Below, in pieces: positions 25,154 through 35,100 of a stretch of 64,000 bases of DNA. How positions within the stretch are numbered: the stretch's first letter is position 1; every line of letters starts with the position of its first letter. Source of the stretch: Candidatus Hydrogenedentota bacterium. Its GTDB lineage: Bacteria; Hydrogenedentota; Hydrogenedentia; Hydrogenedentales; JAEUWI01. A model generated the notes under the pieces. That model was not told where the DNA came from, did not search any database, and saw only the letters and a program-made list of their open reading frames with translations. The translations under genes were made by a program, and so were the position numbers. The stretch spans positions 1 through 64,000 of the forward strand of contig JAEUWI010000020.1 in assembly GCA_016791475.1 (NCBI GenBank), written 5' to 3'.

Positions 25154-25226
25154 GGACGGCAGCGACTGCGGGGGCGGCCGTAGTCATCGTTCCTGGTGTC
25201 GCTGCTGTCCCTGTTGTCCCTGCAGG
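25154..25226. repeat. Inverted short-period repeat between the two signal peptidase genes
   Basis: GGACGGCAGCGAC (25154-25166) pairs with GTCGCTGCTGTCC (25198-25210) at 12 of 13 positions. The right side continues as period-9 units GTCCCTGTT, GTCCCTGCA. It shares the AGGGAC motif with the array pair at 18733. Confidence 0.55.
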
Positions 25227-25288
25227 CACGGCGAGGCAGACTTCCGCATGCAACGCCAGCGGGTTTTCAATCAGTTTACGGAGCCATC

Positions 25289-26662
25289 ATGGGCAATTCG
25301 CAGGAAACACCAGAGACGCCGAAGCGAGACCGCGGCCTGAGCCTCTACACGATTGGCGGCGGCGCGCTCGCACTGTTCGGCGCGGCGATGCTGCTCGCGC
25401 ACCGATTTACCAGCGTGGAGCTGCCGGACTGGGCGTACTACTGCGCGGTGGGCGCGCTGGTGCTGGGCATCGTGGAGTGGGCGCTGGGCCGCATGACGCC
25501 CGAAGCCGCCTGGGAGTGGAACAAAAGTCTGATCTTCGCCCTGGGGCTCGCCACACTCATACGCTGGCCCATCGCGGAGCCCTATCGCATCCCTTCGGGC
25601 TCCATGGAGACTACGCTCCACGGCGATCCGGCCTTCGGCAAGGGCGACCGCGTCTTCGTGAACAAGTGGATCTACGGCGTACGTTACCCTTTCATGAACA
25701 AGCGCATCTGGCAGGGCAAGGCGCCGGAGCGCTGGGACATTGTAGTATTCAAATCGGTGGAGCCCGACGCCGAGCACCCGACGCTGGTGAAGCGAATCGT
25801 GGGGATGCCGGGCGAGCGCATCCAAATCCGCGGCGGCCACATATACGTGAACAATCAGGAACTGCCCATTCCGGATTTCATGCCCGAGGGACAGTTCTAC
25901 ACGGCGGGTTTTGGCATGACCTACGGTGTGCGGCCCGAGCCTGAGTATTCCGTGGTGCCGGAGGGGCACTACCTCGTGCTGGGGGACAACAGCGCGAACA
26001 GCCGCGACGGCCGCTACTTTGGCTGGCTGCCCAATGAAAACATCGTGGGCCGGGTGGCCTCTATCTGGTGGCCGCCGCCCCGGTGGCGCGACTTTACGGG
26101 GTTCTCTCAAACGTATTGGTGGAACGGGTTGCTCTTCATGCTCACACTGCTTTGCATCGTACGCCTCTTTTTCGGGTGCTCCTGGCCGGTCATGAACGAA
26201 GCCGGCGACGGGGTGGACCACCTCTTCATCAGCTTCATCGCCTTCGGCCTCCGCGTCCCCATGACCACCCTGCGCATCGCGCGCTGGGGACAAGCCTCGC
26301 GGGGCGACTGGGTACTCTATCGGCCCGTGGGCGAAGTGGCCCGGGATTATGACCACCTTCTCGGCCGCGTCGTGGGGTTGCCGGGCGACGAGGTCCATAT
26401 TGAAGAAGGCCAGTTGATCGTGGGCGGCGTCGCCGTGAAGGCCGACTGGCTGGATCGGCCCATCGCAACTTTGAAGGGGTTGGAGCCGACGGACAACGGC
26501 AAGGTCCATGTGGCGGAAGGCCAGTTATTTATTTTGACCGACAGCCCCGAAGATGAATCCGCCATCGACAGCCGCGTGATGGGTACCGTACCCGCCTCAA
26601 ATCTAGTCGGGCGAGCCACGGGTATCTGGTGGCCGCTGAAGCGGGCAAGGTCCGTTAAGTAA
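25289..26662 (+). CDS. Signal peptidase I with fused degenerate second S26 domain
   Basis: A 457-aa protein, much longer than normal signal peptidases. It has three N-terminal membrane segments, then a complete S26 domain: Ser105 in IPSGSMETTL, Lys168 in HPTLVKRIVGMPGE and GDNSANSRDGRYFG. A fourth membrane segment (about 278-296) is followed by a second S26-like domain (about 300-457). In that domain the Lys position is Gly359 (HLLGRVVGLPGD), the serine box reads CSWPVM, and the GDNS box reads TDSPEDESAIDSR. The repeat is therefore probably inactive. The ATG at 25289 follows CGGAG. Confidence 0.88.
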   Translation: MGNSQETPETPKRDRGLSLYTIGGGALALFGAAMLLAHRFTSVELPDWAYYCAVGALVLGIVEWALGRMTPEAAWEWNKSLIFALGLATLIRWPIAEPYRIPSGSMETTLHGDPAFGKGDRVFVNKWIYGVRYPFMNKRIWQGKAPERWDIVVFKSVEPDAEHPTLVKRIVGMPGERIQIRGGHIYVNNQELPIPDFMPEGQFYTAGFGMTYGVRPEPEYSVVPEGHYLVLGDNSANSRDGRYFGWLPNENIVGRVASIWWPPPRWRDFTGFSQTYWWNGLLFMLTLLCIVRLFFGCSWPVMNEAGDGVDHLFISFIAFGLRVPMTTLRIARWGQASRGDWVLYRPVGEVARDYDHLLGRVVGLPGDEVHIEEGQLIVGGVAVKADWLDRPIATLKGLEPTDNGKVHVAEGQLFILTDSPEDESAIDSRVMGTVPASNLVGRATGIWWPLKRARSVK

Positions 26663-26797
26663 GCCTATCGAGATTCCGCGCCATCGGCAATCGGGACGCG
26701 GCGTTCCTTCCCTTGAAAGTAACGTTGAAGCCTTCGGTAGGGGCCGTTACAATCGTGGTCGCTGCCACTTTTGTTCCCGTCGGAGGACTTTCTCGTC

Positions 26798-28840
26798 ATG
26801 CATCGCTTCGCACTCGCTTTTCTTCTCGCCGCCGCCATCGCGCCGGCTCAGGCTCCCCTGCCCAATTCTCCCACCCACACCAACAGCCTGGAGATGACCT
26901 TCGTCCGAATCGAGCCCGGCACCTTCACCATGGGCGCGGACACCACGCCCCTGCCGGAATACCTTTCGGAGGGCCAGTCCAACATGGTCAATGGCGATTT
27001 CGACGAGTTGCCAAGTCATTCGGTGACTATCAGCCAGCCCTTTTACCTCGGCGCGACGGAAGTGACCAACGCCCAGTACGAGCAATTCGATCCGGATCAT
27101 GTGGGCCTGCGCGGAAAGCTTGGATTCTCAAAGGAAGACGACGAAGCCGTCATATTTGTGTCGTGGGAGGAGGCCCAGGGCTATTGTGCCTGGCTCAGCG
27201 AAAAGGAGGGCCTGCCCTACAGGCTGCCCACGGAAGCCGAATGGGAGTACGCGTGTCGCGCTGGAACCGAAACCCACTTCAACACTGGCGCAGCGCTGCC
27301 GACCTTGTATTACAAGAATCAAGTCCGGACCTGGTACCCCGATCCCTTTCGGGTTGAACACTATCCCCGCGACTATGAGGCCGATCTGGTTTCCCTGGCG
27401 GTCGGAAAGACCCCGGCGAACGCCTGGGGCCTGCGCGATCTCCATGGGAATGTGGAGGAATGGTGCCTGGATTGGTATGGCCCCTACGAATCGGGCGCCC
27501 AGACCGATCCCGTGGGCCGGGCTTCCGGCCAGTTTCGCGTCACCCGCGGCGGGAGCCACGGCACCCTGCCCTACTATCTGCGCTCGGCCAATCGCAGCGG
27601 CAACCTGCCCCAGGACAAGCACTGGCTGATCGGTTTTCGCGTGGCCCTCGGCGCATTGCCAAAGACGGCCCCATTGGCGCCGACACCGCCGCCGATTCAC
27701 CAGCAGAACGTGCGCAAGGAAATTCCGGGGAATCTCGCCGATGGCCCCGACCCCGCCGTCCCCTGGTTTCAGGCGCCGAAACGCTATGTAAATATCCCCG
27801 AAAACTCCCAGGGGCCGCTCTATTCCGAGCACAACCATGACCCCGCGCTGGTGGAATGCCCCAATGGCGATCTGCTGGCCATCTGGTATTCGACCGTCCG
27901 GGAGCAGTCCCGCGAGCTCGGCCTGGCCGCCGCCCGCCTGCGCCATGGCGCCGATCACTGGGAAGACGCCGCGCCCTTCTGGGATGCGCCCGATCGCAAC
28001 GACCACGGCCCCGCCGCCTGGAACGATGGCGAGGGTAACATTCACCTGTTTGTGGGCCTCTCCGCCGCCGCCACGTGGGGCAATCTGGCCGTGGTCACGA
28101 TGAGCTCGGCCGACAGCGGCGCGACCTGGACGGAGGCCCGGATCATCATGCCGGAGCACACCACCCGCCACCTGCCGGTCGAGTCCGTGTTTCGCATGGC
28201 CGACGGCACGTGGCTCCTGCCCTGCGACGCCCGCTCACAGGGCCAGGGCGGCACCTCGGTCCACCTGAGTACGGATAAGGGCCAAACCTGGAACGACGCG
28301 GGCGGAAAGCTCGCCGGGATCCACGCGGGTGTGACGCAGTTGCGGGACGGCCGCCTCTTTGGTTTCGGGCGGGGAGACAACGTGGCCGGGACCGACGGCG
28401 TGATGCGCATGCCCCAGAGCGTCTCCGACGACCGTGGAAAAACCTGGACGGTCGCCGCCAGCCCCTTTCAACCGATTGAAAGCAGCCAACGCCTGGTGCT
28501 CATGCGCCTTCACGACGGCGCCCTGCTCATGGTGTCCTTCGCGAACGAACCCGAAAGCATGACCGATGCGACGGGCGGCACGAGCCAGTGCAAGGGACTC
28601 TTTGCGGCCCTGTCGGTGGACGATGGCGCGACATGGCCCGTAAAGCGCCTCGTCAGCGATGGATCGGGAAAGACCCTGGAGTGGATGGATGGACATCCCT
28701 TCTTGATGACCAACACGGAAGGCGAACCCAAAGGCTATATGAGCGCCTGCCAGACGCCCGACGGGGTGATCCAGTTGATCAGCAGCCGTCAGCACTACGC
28801 CTTCAACCGCGCCTGGATTGAAGCGGGGACGAAACCATGA
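26798..28840 (+). CDS. Secreted fusion of a formylglycine-enzyme-like domain and a sialidase-like domain
   Basis: A 680-aa protein with signal peptide (about 1-20). Residues about 25-290 form an FGE-sulfatase/SUMF1-like domain: MTFVRIEPGTFTMG, ATEVTNAQYE, RLPTEAEWEYACRAG and DLHGNVEEWCLDW are intact. The active-site region reads RGGSHGTLPYYLRSANRSG and lacks the catalytic cysteines of true FGE. Residues about 325-680 form a sialidase-like six-blade propeller with Asp-box text such as SADSGATW, STDKGQTW and SVDDGATW. Its role is likely sugar binding or hydrolysis at the cell surface. The stop overlaps the next ATG. Confidence 0.85.
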   Translation: MHRFALAFLLAAAIAPAQAPLPNSPTHTNSLEMTFVRIEPGTFTMGADTTPLPEYLSEGQSNMVNGDFDELPSHSVTISQPFYLGATEVTNAQYEQFDPDHVGLRGKLGFSKEDDEAVIFVSWEEAQGYCAWLSEKEGLPYRLPTEAEWEYACRAGTETHFNTGAALPTLYYKNQVRTWYPDPFRVEHYPRDYEADLVSLAVGKTPANAWGLRDLHGNVEEWCLDWYGPYESGAQTDPVGRASGQFRVTRGGSHGTLPYYLRSANRSGNLPQDKHWLIGFRVALGALPKTAPLAPTPPPIHQQNVRKEIPGNLADGPDPAVPWFQAPKRYVNIPENSQGPLYSEHNHDPALVECPNGDLLAIWYSTVREQSRELGLAAARLRHGADHWEDAAPFWDAPDRNDHGPAAWNDGEGNIHLFVGLSAAATWGNLAVVTMSSADSGATWTEARIIMPEHTTRHLPVESVFRMADGTWLLPCDARSQGQGGTSVHLSTDKGQTWNDAGGKLAGIHAGVTQLRDGRLFGFGRGDNVAGTDGVMRMPQSVSDDRGKTWTVAASPFQPIESSQRLVLMRLHDGALLMVSFANEPESMTDATGGTSQCKGLFAALSVDDGATWPVKRLVSDGSGKTLEWMDGHPFLMTNTEGEPKGYMSACQTPDGVIQLISSRQHYAFNRAWIEAGTKP

Positions 28841-29841
28841 AAGCGATCTATTTCAACGGACCGGGCGCTCCGTTCGACCTGCGCGATGCGGCCATACCCG
28901 AGCCGGGTCCCGGCGAAGTGCGTATCCGCACCATGGCCAGCGGAATATGCGGCACCGATGTCCACTACTGGCGGGGCGATCTCGAAGTTGCATCGCCCTG
29001 GGTATTTGGCCATGAACCCGTGGGCACGATCGACGCACTGGGACCCGGTGTGACCCGCCTATGTACGGGAGACCGCGTGGGGGTGTCGTGGGTTCAGGAA
29101 GGCTGCGGGCGCTGCCACACCTGCCAGAGCGGCAAGCCGGACTACTGCGCCGGTGTGCAGACCTGGATGGAGCTGGGCGGCGGCCACCGCGACTTCATGA
29201 TCGCCAGAGCCGCGGGCTGCACGCTGCTGCCCGACGGGCTGGACTGGCCACTCGCCGCGCCCCTCTTCTGTGCGGGCTATACCGTCATGAGCGGCTACCG
29301 CAATGCGCGCATGCGACCCGGTGACCGCGTGGCGGTCGCGGGTGTGGGTGGACTCGGCCACATCGCCATTCAAATCGCGAAAGCCCACGGCCACGAAGTC
29401 ATCGGCGTCACCGCAAACGAGAGCAAGCGCTCCGAGATTCTGGCCCTGGGCGCGGACGATGTGCTGGTGATCAAGGAACACGCGGGCCGTGAACTCACAG
29501 CCATGGGCGGGGCCGATATCGTGCTCTCCACGACCAATAACATGCGCCACAACAGCGAGCTGCTCTTCGGCATCCGCGACGAGGGAAAACTCGTTTCCAT
29601 GGCCATCAGCCCCGAGCCCATCACCGTGGACCCGCTCCACCTGCTCAGCCACCAGATCTCACTCGTCGGGTCTCAGCAGTCCAGCCGCGCCGATCTCGTG
29701 GAAATTCTGGAGCTCGCGGCAAGCGGCAACGTGAAGCCCGCAGTCGAGATTTACGCGCCAGAAGAAATAAACGACATCATGACACGCCTGGAAGCGGGCA
29801 AGGTGCGTTATCGCGCCGTGTTGGATTTTGCTGGGCGGTAA
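28837..29841 (+). CDS. Zinc-dependent alcohol dehydrogenase (MDR family)
   Basis: A 334-aa cytoplasmic enzyme. Catalytic zinc ligands are Cys38 (SGICGTD) and His59-Glu60 (FGHEPVG). The structural zinc site is Cys90, Cys93, Cys96 and Cys104. The NAD(P)-binding GVGGLGHIAIQIAKAHG (about 170-186) resembles the YahK/cinnamyl-alcohol branch, which usually prefers NADPH. It overlaps the upstream fusion gene by 4 bp (ATGA), so the two are co-translated; a sugar or aldehyde substrate is inferred from that. Confidence 0.9.
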   Translation: MKAIYFNGPGAPFDLRDAAIPEPGPGEVRIRTMASGICGTDVHYWRGDLEVASPWVFGHEPVGTIDALGPGVTRLCTGDRVGVSWVQEGCGRCHTCQSGKPDYCAGVQTWMELGGGHRDFMIARAAGCTLLPDGLDWPLAAPLFCAGYTVMSGYRNARMRPGDRVAVAGVGGLGHIAIQIAKAHGHEVIGVTANESKRSEILALGADDVLVIKEHAGRELTAMGGADIVLSTTNNMRHNSELLFGIRDEGKLVSMAISPEPITVDPLHLLSHQISLVGSQQSSRADLVEILELAASGNVKPAVEIYAPEEINDIMTRLEAGKVRYRAVLDFAGR

Positions 29842-29917
29842 GTAGGTCGCGGATTCCTTTCACTGTGATACCATGAAGGAAGACTTTGCGCCGTTTCCTT
29901 TTCCGAAAGCAATAGCT

Positions 29918-31093
29918 ATGCAGATTGAATCGCTGAGAATTAAGAACTACCGCCTCTTTCGCGATGCCAGCTTCGATGATCTCGAGAAACTTGCGATTGT
30001 GGTCGGTGCCAACGGCACCGGCAAGTCCACTTTGTTTGATGTCTTCGCATTTCTTCAGGAAGCACTGAATCGGAATGTCGCTGAGGCCATTTCCAAGCGT
30101 GGAGGATTGCGAGAGCTGGTGAGTCGCGGGTGTGCCGGACCGATAGAATTCACCATCAAGTTCCGTGAAACGGCTGGCTGCCAGACCATCTATCAACTTG
30201 CGATTTCGGACGAACACGGCCAGGCTGCCATCGTTCGAGAACGCGTCTACCTATGTAGCCGGGCTAACGAAAAAACTTGGCATCTGCTCGATTTTGCGAT
30301 GGGAAAAGGAACAGCGATTACAAACGAGCAGGAGTTCAGCGAGTCCCATTCGGTCGAGGAGACCATGCAATTTGCACTAAAGGACCTCTCCGCCCTCGCC
30401 ATTAAAGGTCTTGGCCAGTTCATGGGGTTTCGAATTGTTTCGGAGCTACGCAGCCTCATAGAGAATTGGCATGTCTCTGATATTCGCATTGACGATTTCG
30501 GGCCCAGCCATGAGGCCAGTCACGCAGAGCATTTGTCAGTTCGTGGAGACAACCTCGCACAAGTTGCCAGGCACTTGTATGAGCACCATCCCGACCTGTT
30601 CAACGAGGTACTGACTCGAATGCGCGAGCGAATCCCTGGCGTGAATCGCGTGGAGCCACGCACCACAGAGGACGGTCGCCTCGTGTTGCGATTTCAAGAC
30701 GGGAGTTTCAAAGATCCTTTCAGCTCCCGCTACGTCTCCGATGGCACGCTCAAGTTATTCGCCTATCTCGTACTGCTCTACGATCCCGCTCCGCACCCGA
30801 TGCTCGCCGTAGAGGAGCCCGAGAACCAACTATATCCGGAGCTATTGTACGAGCTCCTCGAAGAGTTTCGTGACTATGCCCGACGGGGCGGCCAGGTGTT
30901 TGTCTCCACCCATTCTCCCGACTTCTTGAACGGCGCAAAGCTCGATGAAATCTACTGGCTGGTGAAAGAAAATGGGTTCACCACGGTGAGGCGCGCCTCG
31001 GACAGCGAGCTTCTACGCAACTTGATACAGGAGGGCGATATCCCCGGCACCCTATGGAAACAGGGACTCTTTGAGGGAGCCGGGCTTCGATGA
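29918..31093 (+). CDS. AAA family ATPase (AAA_21/OLD-like), putative defence protein
   Basis: A 391-aa cytoplasmic SMC/RecF-like ATPase. Walker A GANGTGKST is at 30-38, the ABC-type Walker B region LAVEEPENQLYPELL is near 295-309, and a D-loop/H-motif VSTHSPDFLN is near 335. It starts with IESLRIKNYRLFRDAS, the common N-terminus of this family. Its TGA overlaps the ATG of a DUF4276 gene. AAA_21-DUF4276 pairs, like OLD-TOPRIM and PARIS-type pairs, are typical of phage-defence modules. The ATG at 29918 is chosen; an in-frame ATG at 29873 adds 15 residues. Confidence 0.82.
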   Translation: MQIESLRIKNYRLFRDASFDDLEKLAIVVGANGTGKSTLFDVFAFLQEALNRNVAEAISKRGGLRELVSRGCAGPIEFTIKFRETAGCQTIYQLAISDEHGQAAIVRERVYLCSRANEKTWHLLDFAMGKGTAITNEQEFSESHSVEETMQFALKDLSALAIKGLGQFMGFRIVSELRSLIENWHVSDIRIDDFGPSHEASHAEHLSVRGDNLAQVARHLYEHHPDLFNEVLTRMRERIPGVNRVEPRTTEDGRLVLRFQDGSFKDPFSSRYVSDGTLKLFAYLVLLYDPAPHPMLAVEEPENQLYPELLYELLEEFRDYARRGGQVFVSTHSPDFLNGAKLDEIYWLVKENGFTTVRRASDSELLRNLIQEGDIPGTLWKQGLFEGAGLR

Positions 31094-31662
31094 GCCGGAT
31101 CGTCGTTCTCCTGGAAGAGCGCTCCATGAAGACGTTCCTCGATCAGTTGCTGCCGAGGCATTTTCCCGACTTGTCCTTCCTTTGCTTGAAGCATGAAGGA
31201 AAGCAAGACTTGGAGCGGAGTATCCCGATCAAGCTTCGAGCCTGGAATGTGCCCGGCGATTGTTTCATCGTCTTGCGCGACAACGATGGTGGTGATTGCA
31301 AGTGTCTAAAGTCGCGGCTTTCTTCGCTCTGCCGGGAAGCCGGGCGGCCAGACACCGTCGTCCGGATCGCATGCCAGGAGTTGGAGGCGTGGTACCTCGG
31401 CGAGCCGGACGCGCTTGCTATGGCGTTCGAAAACGACTCTTTACGCCATATTGGCGGCAAATCGAAATATCGCGATCCAGACAGCGTTCCAAGTCCGTCC
31501 GAAGAGTTGCAAAGTCTTGTGCCCGAATTCCAAAAGGGTTCTGGCGCTCGAAAGATGGGGGCCTGCATGTCGATGGGGCGAAATACGACGGGAAGTTTCC
31601 AGGCACTTATATACAGCGTTCAAGTGCTCCAGCAAAGCCCAGATCGCTCGCAGCCTCTGTAA
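31090..31662 (+). CDS. DUF4276 family protein, partner of the AAA ATPase
   Basis: A 190-aa protein with the N-terminal RIVVLLEERSMKTFLDQLLP, the acidic VLRDNDGGDC (about 61-70), CQELEAWYLGEPDAL (about 97-111) and the closing QKGSGARKMGACM...RNTTGSF segment. This is the conserved DUF4276 layout, often regarded as a TOPRIM-like nuclease module, with acidic residues in EE and DND positions. It overlaps the ATPase gene by 4 bp. Its length is close to complete. Nuclease activity is inferred from family discussion, not shown here. Confidence 0.8.
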   Translation: MSRIVVLLEERSMKTFLDQLLPRHFPDLSFLCLKHEGKQDLERSIPIKLRAWNVPGDCFIVLRDNDGGDCKCLKSRLSSLCREAGRPDTVVRIACQELEAWYLGEPDALAMAFENDSLRHIGGKSKYRDPDSVPSPSEELQSLVPEFQKGSGARKMGACMSMGRNTTGSFQALIYSVQVLQQSPDRSQPL

Positions 31663-32126
31663 AGTTCAACAATCGCCATCGCCTTCGGCGTGTTATCCTG
31701 TTGTCCAAGGAGATTCACGACATGCTGCAATGCCTTATGCCTTTGCCAGTCGTTGAAACTCGTAGTCCCGCCATCGCTCGCAGTCTCATGCCGGGATCAG
31801 AGCACGCCATACGTTGCCACCTGTGGAACTTGATTGCGGACGAATCGTGCGGGCCTCGTCTCCACAGTCCCACATGAGGCTGGCAGTGCGTGATTCACGA
31901 TCCGCAAACCCGCCAGCACCACCGATGCGCAATGCGGCGTTGAGGTGGAGCCGTCTACGAGTCGGCAGGACGCAATGGCGCGCTACCGCGTCTGGGTCGC
32001 TGCGCTCCGATTGTTTCCGAGTAGCGCCCACTCTGATCATTTCGTCAGCATGGCCGCATCGTCCGATTGACTCCCCGCCACCAGCCCGCTACCATAGCGC
32101 AACCAACACGGCAGGGAGACAACACG
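31663..32126. other. Gene-free stretch between the AAA/DUF4276 pair and addB
   Basis: In these 464 bp short open frames exist on both strands, but none has a ribosome site, family-like sequence or steady codon bias. No repeat family of this window is present. It may be decayed sequence left by the arrival of the AAA/DUF4276 module. Confidence 0.45.
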
Positions 32127-35100
32127 GTGGCCGACAAGCGAATCAAGATACTCTGCGGGCCCAGCGGCAGCGCCCGGACCCCGCGTATCGATGCCCTCCT
32201 GCGCGAGTTCACGGGCACAGCCCGGCTCCTGGTGCCTTCGCGGAGTCATGCCCGGATTCGGCGAGATACACTCCTCGCCACCCAAGGCTGCCCCGGTATC
32301 TGGGGCGCGCCGGTCGTCTCGCTGACGGATTTTGCTGAACAACTCTTGAGTCGCGAGGGGATCGCGGTCAACCGCATGGATTCGTCCTTCCAGCAGCGCC
32401 TGATTATGGAGCATTGCCTGGCCGAGGTGGCGGTGGAGTTTCCCGACACACCGCTGGTGCGCATCGCGAGGACCCCGGGACTCGTCCGCCATCTGGTGAT
32501 GGTGATCAACGACCTTAAACAGGCCGCCATCGAGCCGGAGGCCTTTGCGGACCGCGTCAAGACCACCGAGCATCCGTCACTCTTCGATGACGGCGTCGCG
32601 GCGGTCTACGCGTTCTATCAGGAGATGCTCCTCGGCCAGGGGCTTTACGATGTGCCCGGCCTCTACTGGCATGCCGATTATTTCGCGTCGCAGGACCGAC
32701 CCAGGATTCTCGACGGTGTCACCACGCTGCTGTGGGACGGCTTCGACGACTTTACACCCTCGGAATTTCGCCTGCTCCGCTCGCTGGTCAATCATGTGGA
32801 CGACGTGGTTGTCGGGCTCAACCTGGACCAGTCGCCCGATCGCCAGGACCGCTATGCCCTGCCGCGCACGACGCTGCAAGAACTGCGGGAGCACTTCGAT
32901 TGCCAGGTGATCGAATGCGAAGCCCCGGAAGTGCGCAGCCACGCCGAGTATGCCGCTCGCCACATTTTCTGGCGCGAAGAGCCGACGCTACCGGAGGGAA
33001 TCGACGCGAATCTCACCCTGATGCCGTGCAGCGATTCGACCCATGAACTCGAGAGCATTGCGCGGCGGGTGAAGAAGTTGATCGTGGACGAGGGCGTACG
33101 CCCCGCCGATATCGCCGTAATTTTTTGGAATCTCAGGAATACAGGCGGTGCCCTGCGCGGTGTGTTTGATTCCTTCGGCATACCGTGTCAGCTTGCGGAG
33201 CAGCGTGCCCTGGCGGAAACCGTGCTCGGACGTACGTTGATCAACTTGTTCGCGGCGACCGACTGGGAGCGCGAATCTATCGTCGATCTGCTCCATGCCC
33301 CGCACCTGGGCACGAAACTGGGACATGCACCCGAAGCCACCGCGTACTATGCGCGCCGCGCGCAGATACTCGATGGTTATAAGAACTGGGTCTATCGTCT
33401 GGATCGCCTGAAACGTCAACTGGAACGGGACGAACGGGATGATGCCCGCGCGATGCTGACGCGTCGTCCCGATGCGGTTTCCGATCTCGAGGCGCTGCTC
33501 AATGCCATCGAGCAACTCCAGACGCTGCAGCAACAACTGCCCGCGAAATCGACTCAGCACGATTATGCGCTCCAGCTCGACAAACTGCTCGGCGCGCTGG
33601 TGCTCTCTGACGACAATCCCTTGCTCGTGGCGGAAGACGATCCCGCCCGCGAGGGCATTTACGGCCTGCTGGAGATGCTGGCGGATGCCCCCGGCAGCGA
33701 TGTAGTGGAGATGACACGCGATGATTTTCTCGCGCGCCTCACCCAGGGCATGGAGGAGCTTTCCTGCACCCTGCCGGGAACCATGGGCGGCGTGGTTTGT
33801 CTCGATGCGAATCAGGCGCGCAACCAGTGCTTCGCCCATGTTTTCGTGGGTGGCATGAACGAGGGCCAGGCCCCGGCCACCCCCTCGGGCAATGCGGTCT
33901 ACCCCGAGCGCGATCGAGAACGCCTCCAGGAAGCGGGCATCCCTATCGAGAGCAATCAGGCGCACCACGCGCGGCAGCGCATGCTCTTCGGCCATGTGCT
34001 GGAATGCGCGGGCGAATCCCTCACGCTGTCGTGGCAGCTCATGCAGGACTCCGGTCGCGAGGCGAGCGCCAGCCCCTTTCTCACCGACGTGCGCGAGCTT
34101 TTCCCCGAGTCGGCGGGCGTGGTGGCGCCTTACCCAAAGGCCGATAGCTTCCTGCCCGCACCCGGATGGATAGCCTCTTCCCGCGATCTGGTCAACCGCT
34201 CGTTCTACGATGCGCCCGATCTCGCCGTGCCCTTCCCGGAGCTTTGCACGCCCTGTATCGCCGGCGTGTCCGCCGAGGCGGAGCGCCATTCCGACGCCCC
34301 CTTTGGGACCTTCGATGGCGTCCTCAGCGATCCGGCGCTGGTGAAGGCTATCGCGGCCGACTATGGCGAGGAGCATGAATTCAGCGTGAATCAGTTGGAG
34401 ACCTGGCTCTCCTGTCCCTTCAACTTCTACGTAAATCGCATTCTGAAGCTAGAGGAGAGCGAGGCCCCGGACACGGCGGTGGGTCCCCTGATTCGCGGTG
34501 GGATTATGCACCGTGTTCTTCAGGATTTTCATCAGAATTTCCTCGGGCTGCATATTCGCGACATCGGCCTGGAGAAGGCGCTTGACTTGATGGAGTCGCT
34601 GGTGGAGTCCGCCTTTGAGCATCAGGACTGGAGCGACTGCGCCGCGCCGCGCGGGGCCGTGCTGGCGGAAAAGCTTCACATGCAAAGCCGCATGAAGCGC
34701 TACCTCCGCATTGAGCACGCGCAGGAAAAAGAGCAGGGCTGGAAGCCCCTCCATTTCGAAGTGGGCTTTGGCCGTGCCGCAAAAGCGGACGAGGTCGGGC
34801 CTTCCAAACCTGAACCCTTCATCATGCAGCGGGAGAGTGGCCCCGTGCGCTTCACAGGCCGCATCGACCGTATTGATCGCGATGGAAACGCGGCGCGGCT
34901 CATCGACTACAAGTCTGGCGGCGTGCCCGGGTCGGGAGACATCACGCGGGGCGACAATATTCAGCTCTCGGTCTACGCCGAGGCCGTGGAACAGCATCTT
35001 ATGCCGGGTAGCCAATGCACCGAGGCCCGCTACCTGAGCGTGGGCAAGACGGATCGCCGCGAGGCTCTGGGGATAGGCGAGAAACGCTACAACTGGCCCA

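Noticed and set aside
31663-31877. Short frames after the DUF4276 gene as genes
   Set aside because: They run out of frame through the 3' end of the DUF4276 gene or lack ribosome sites and recognisable protein features.
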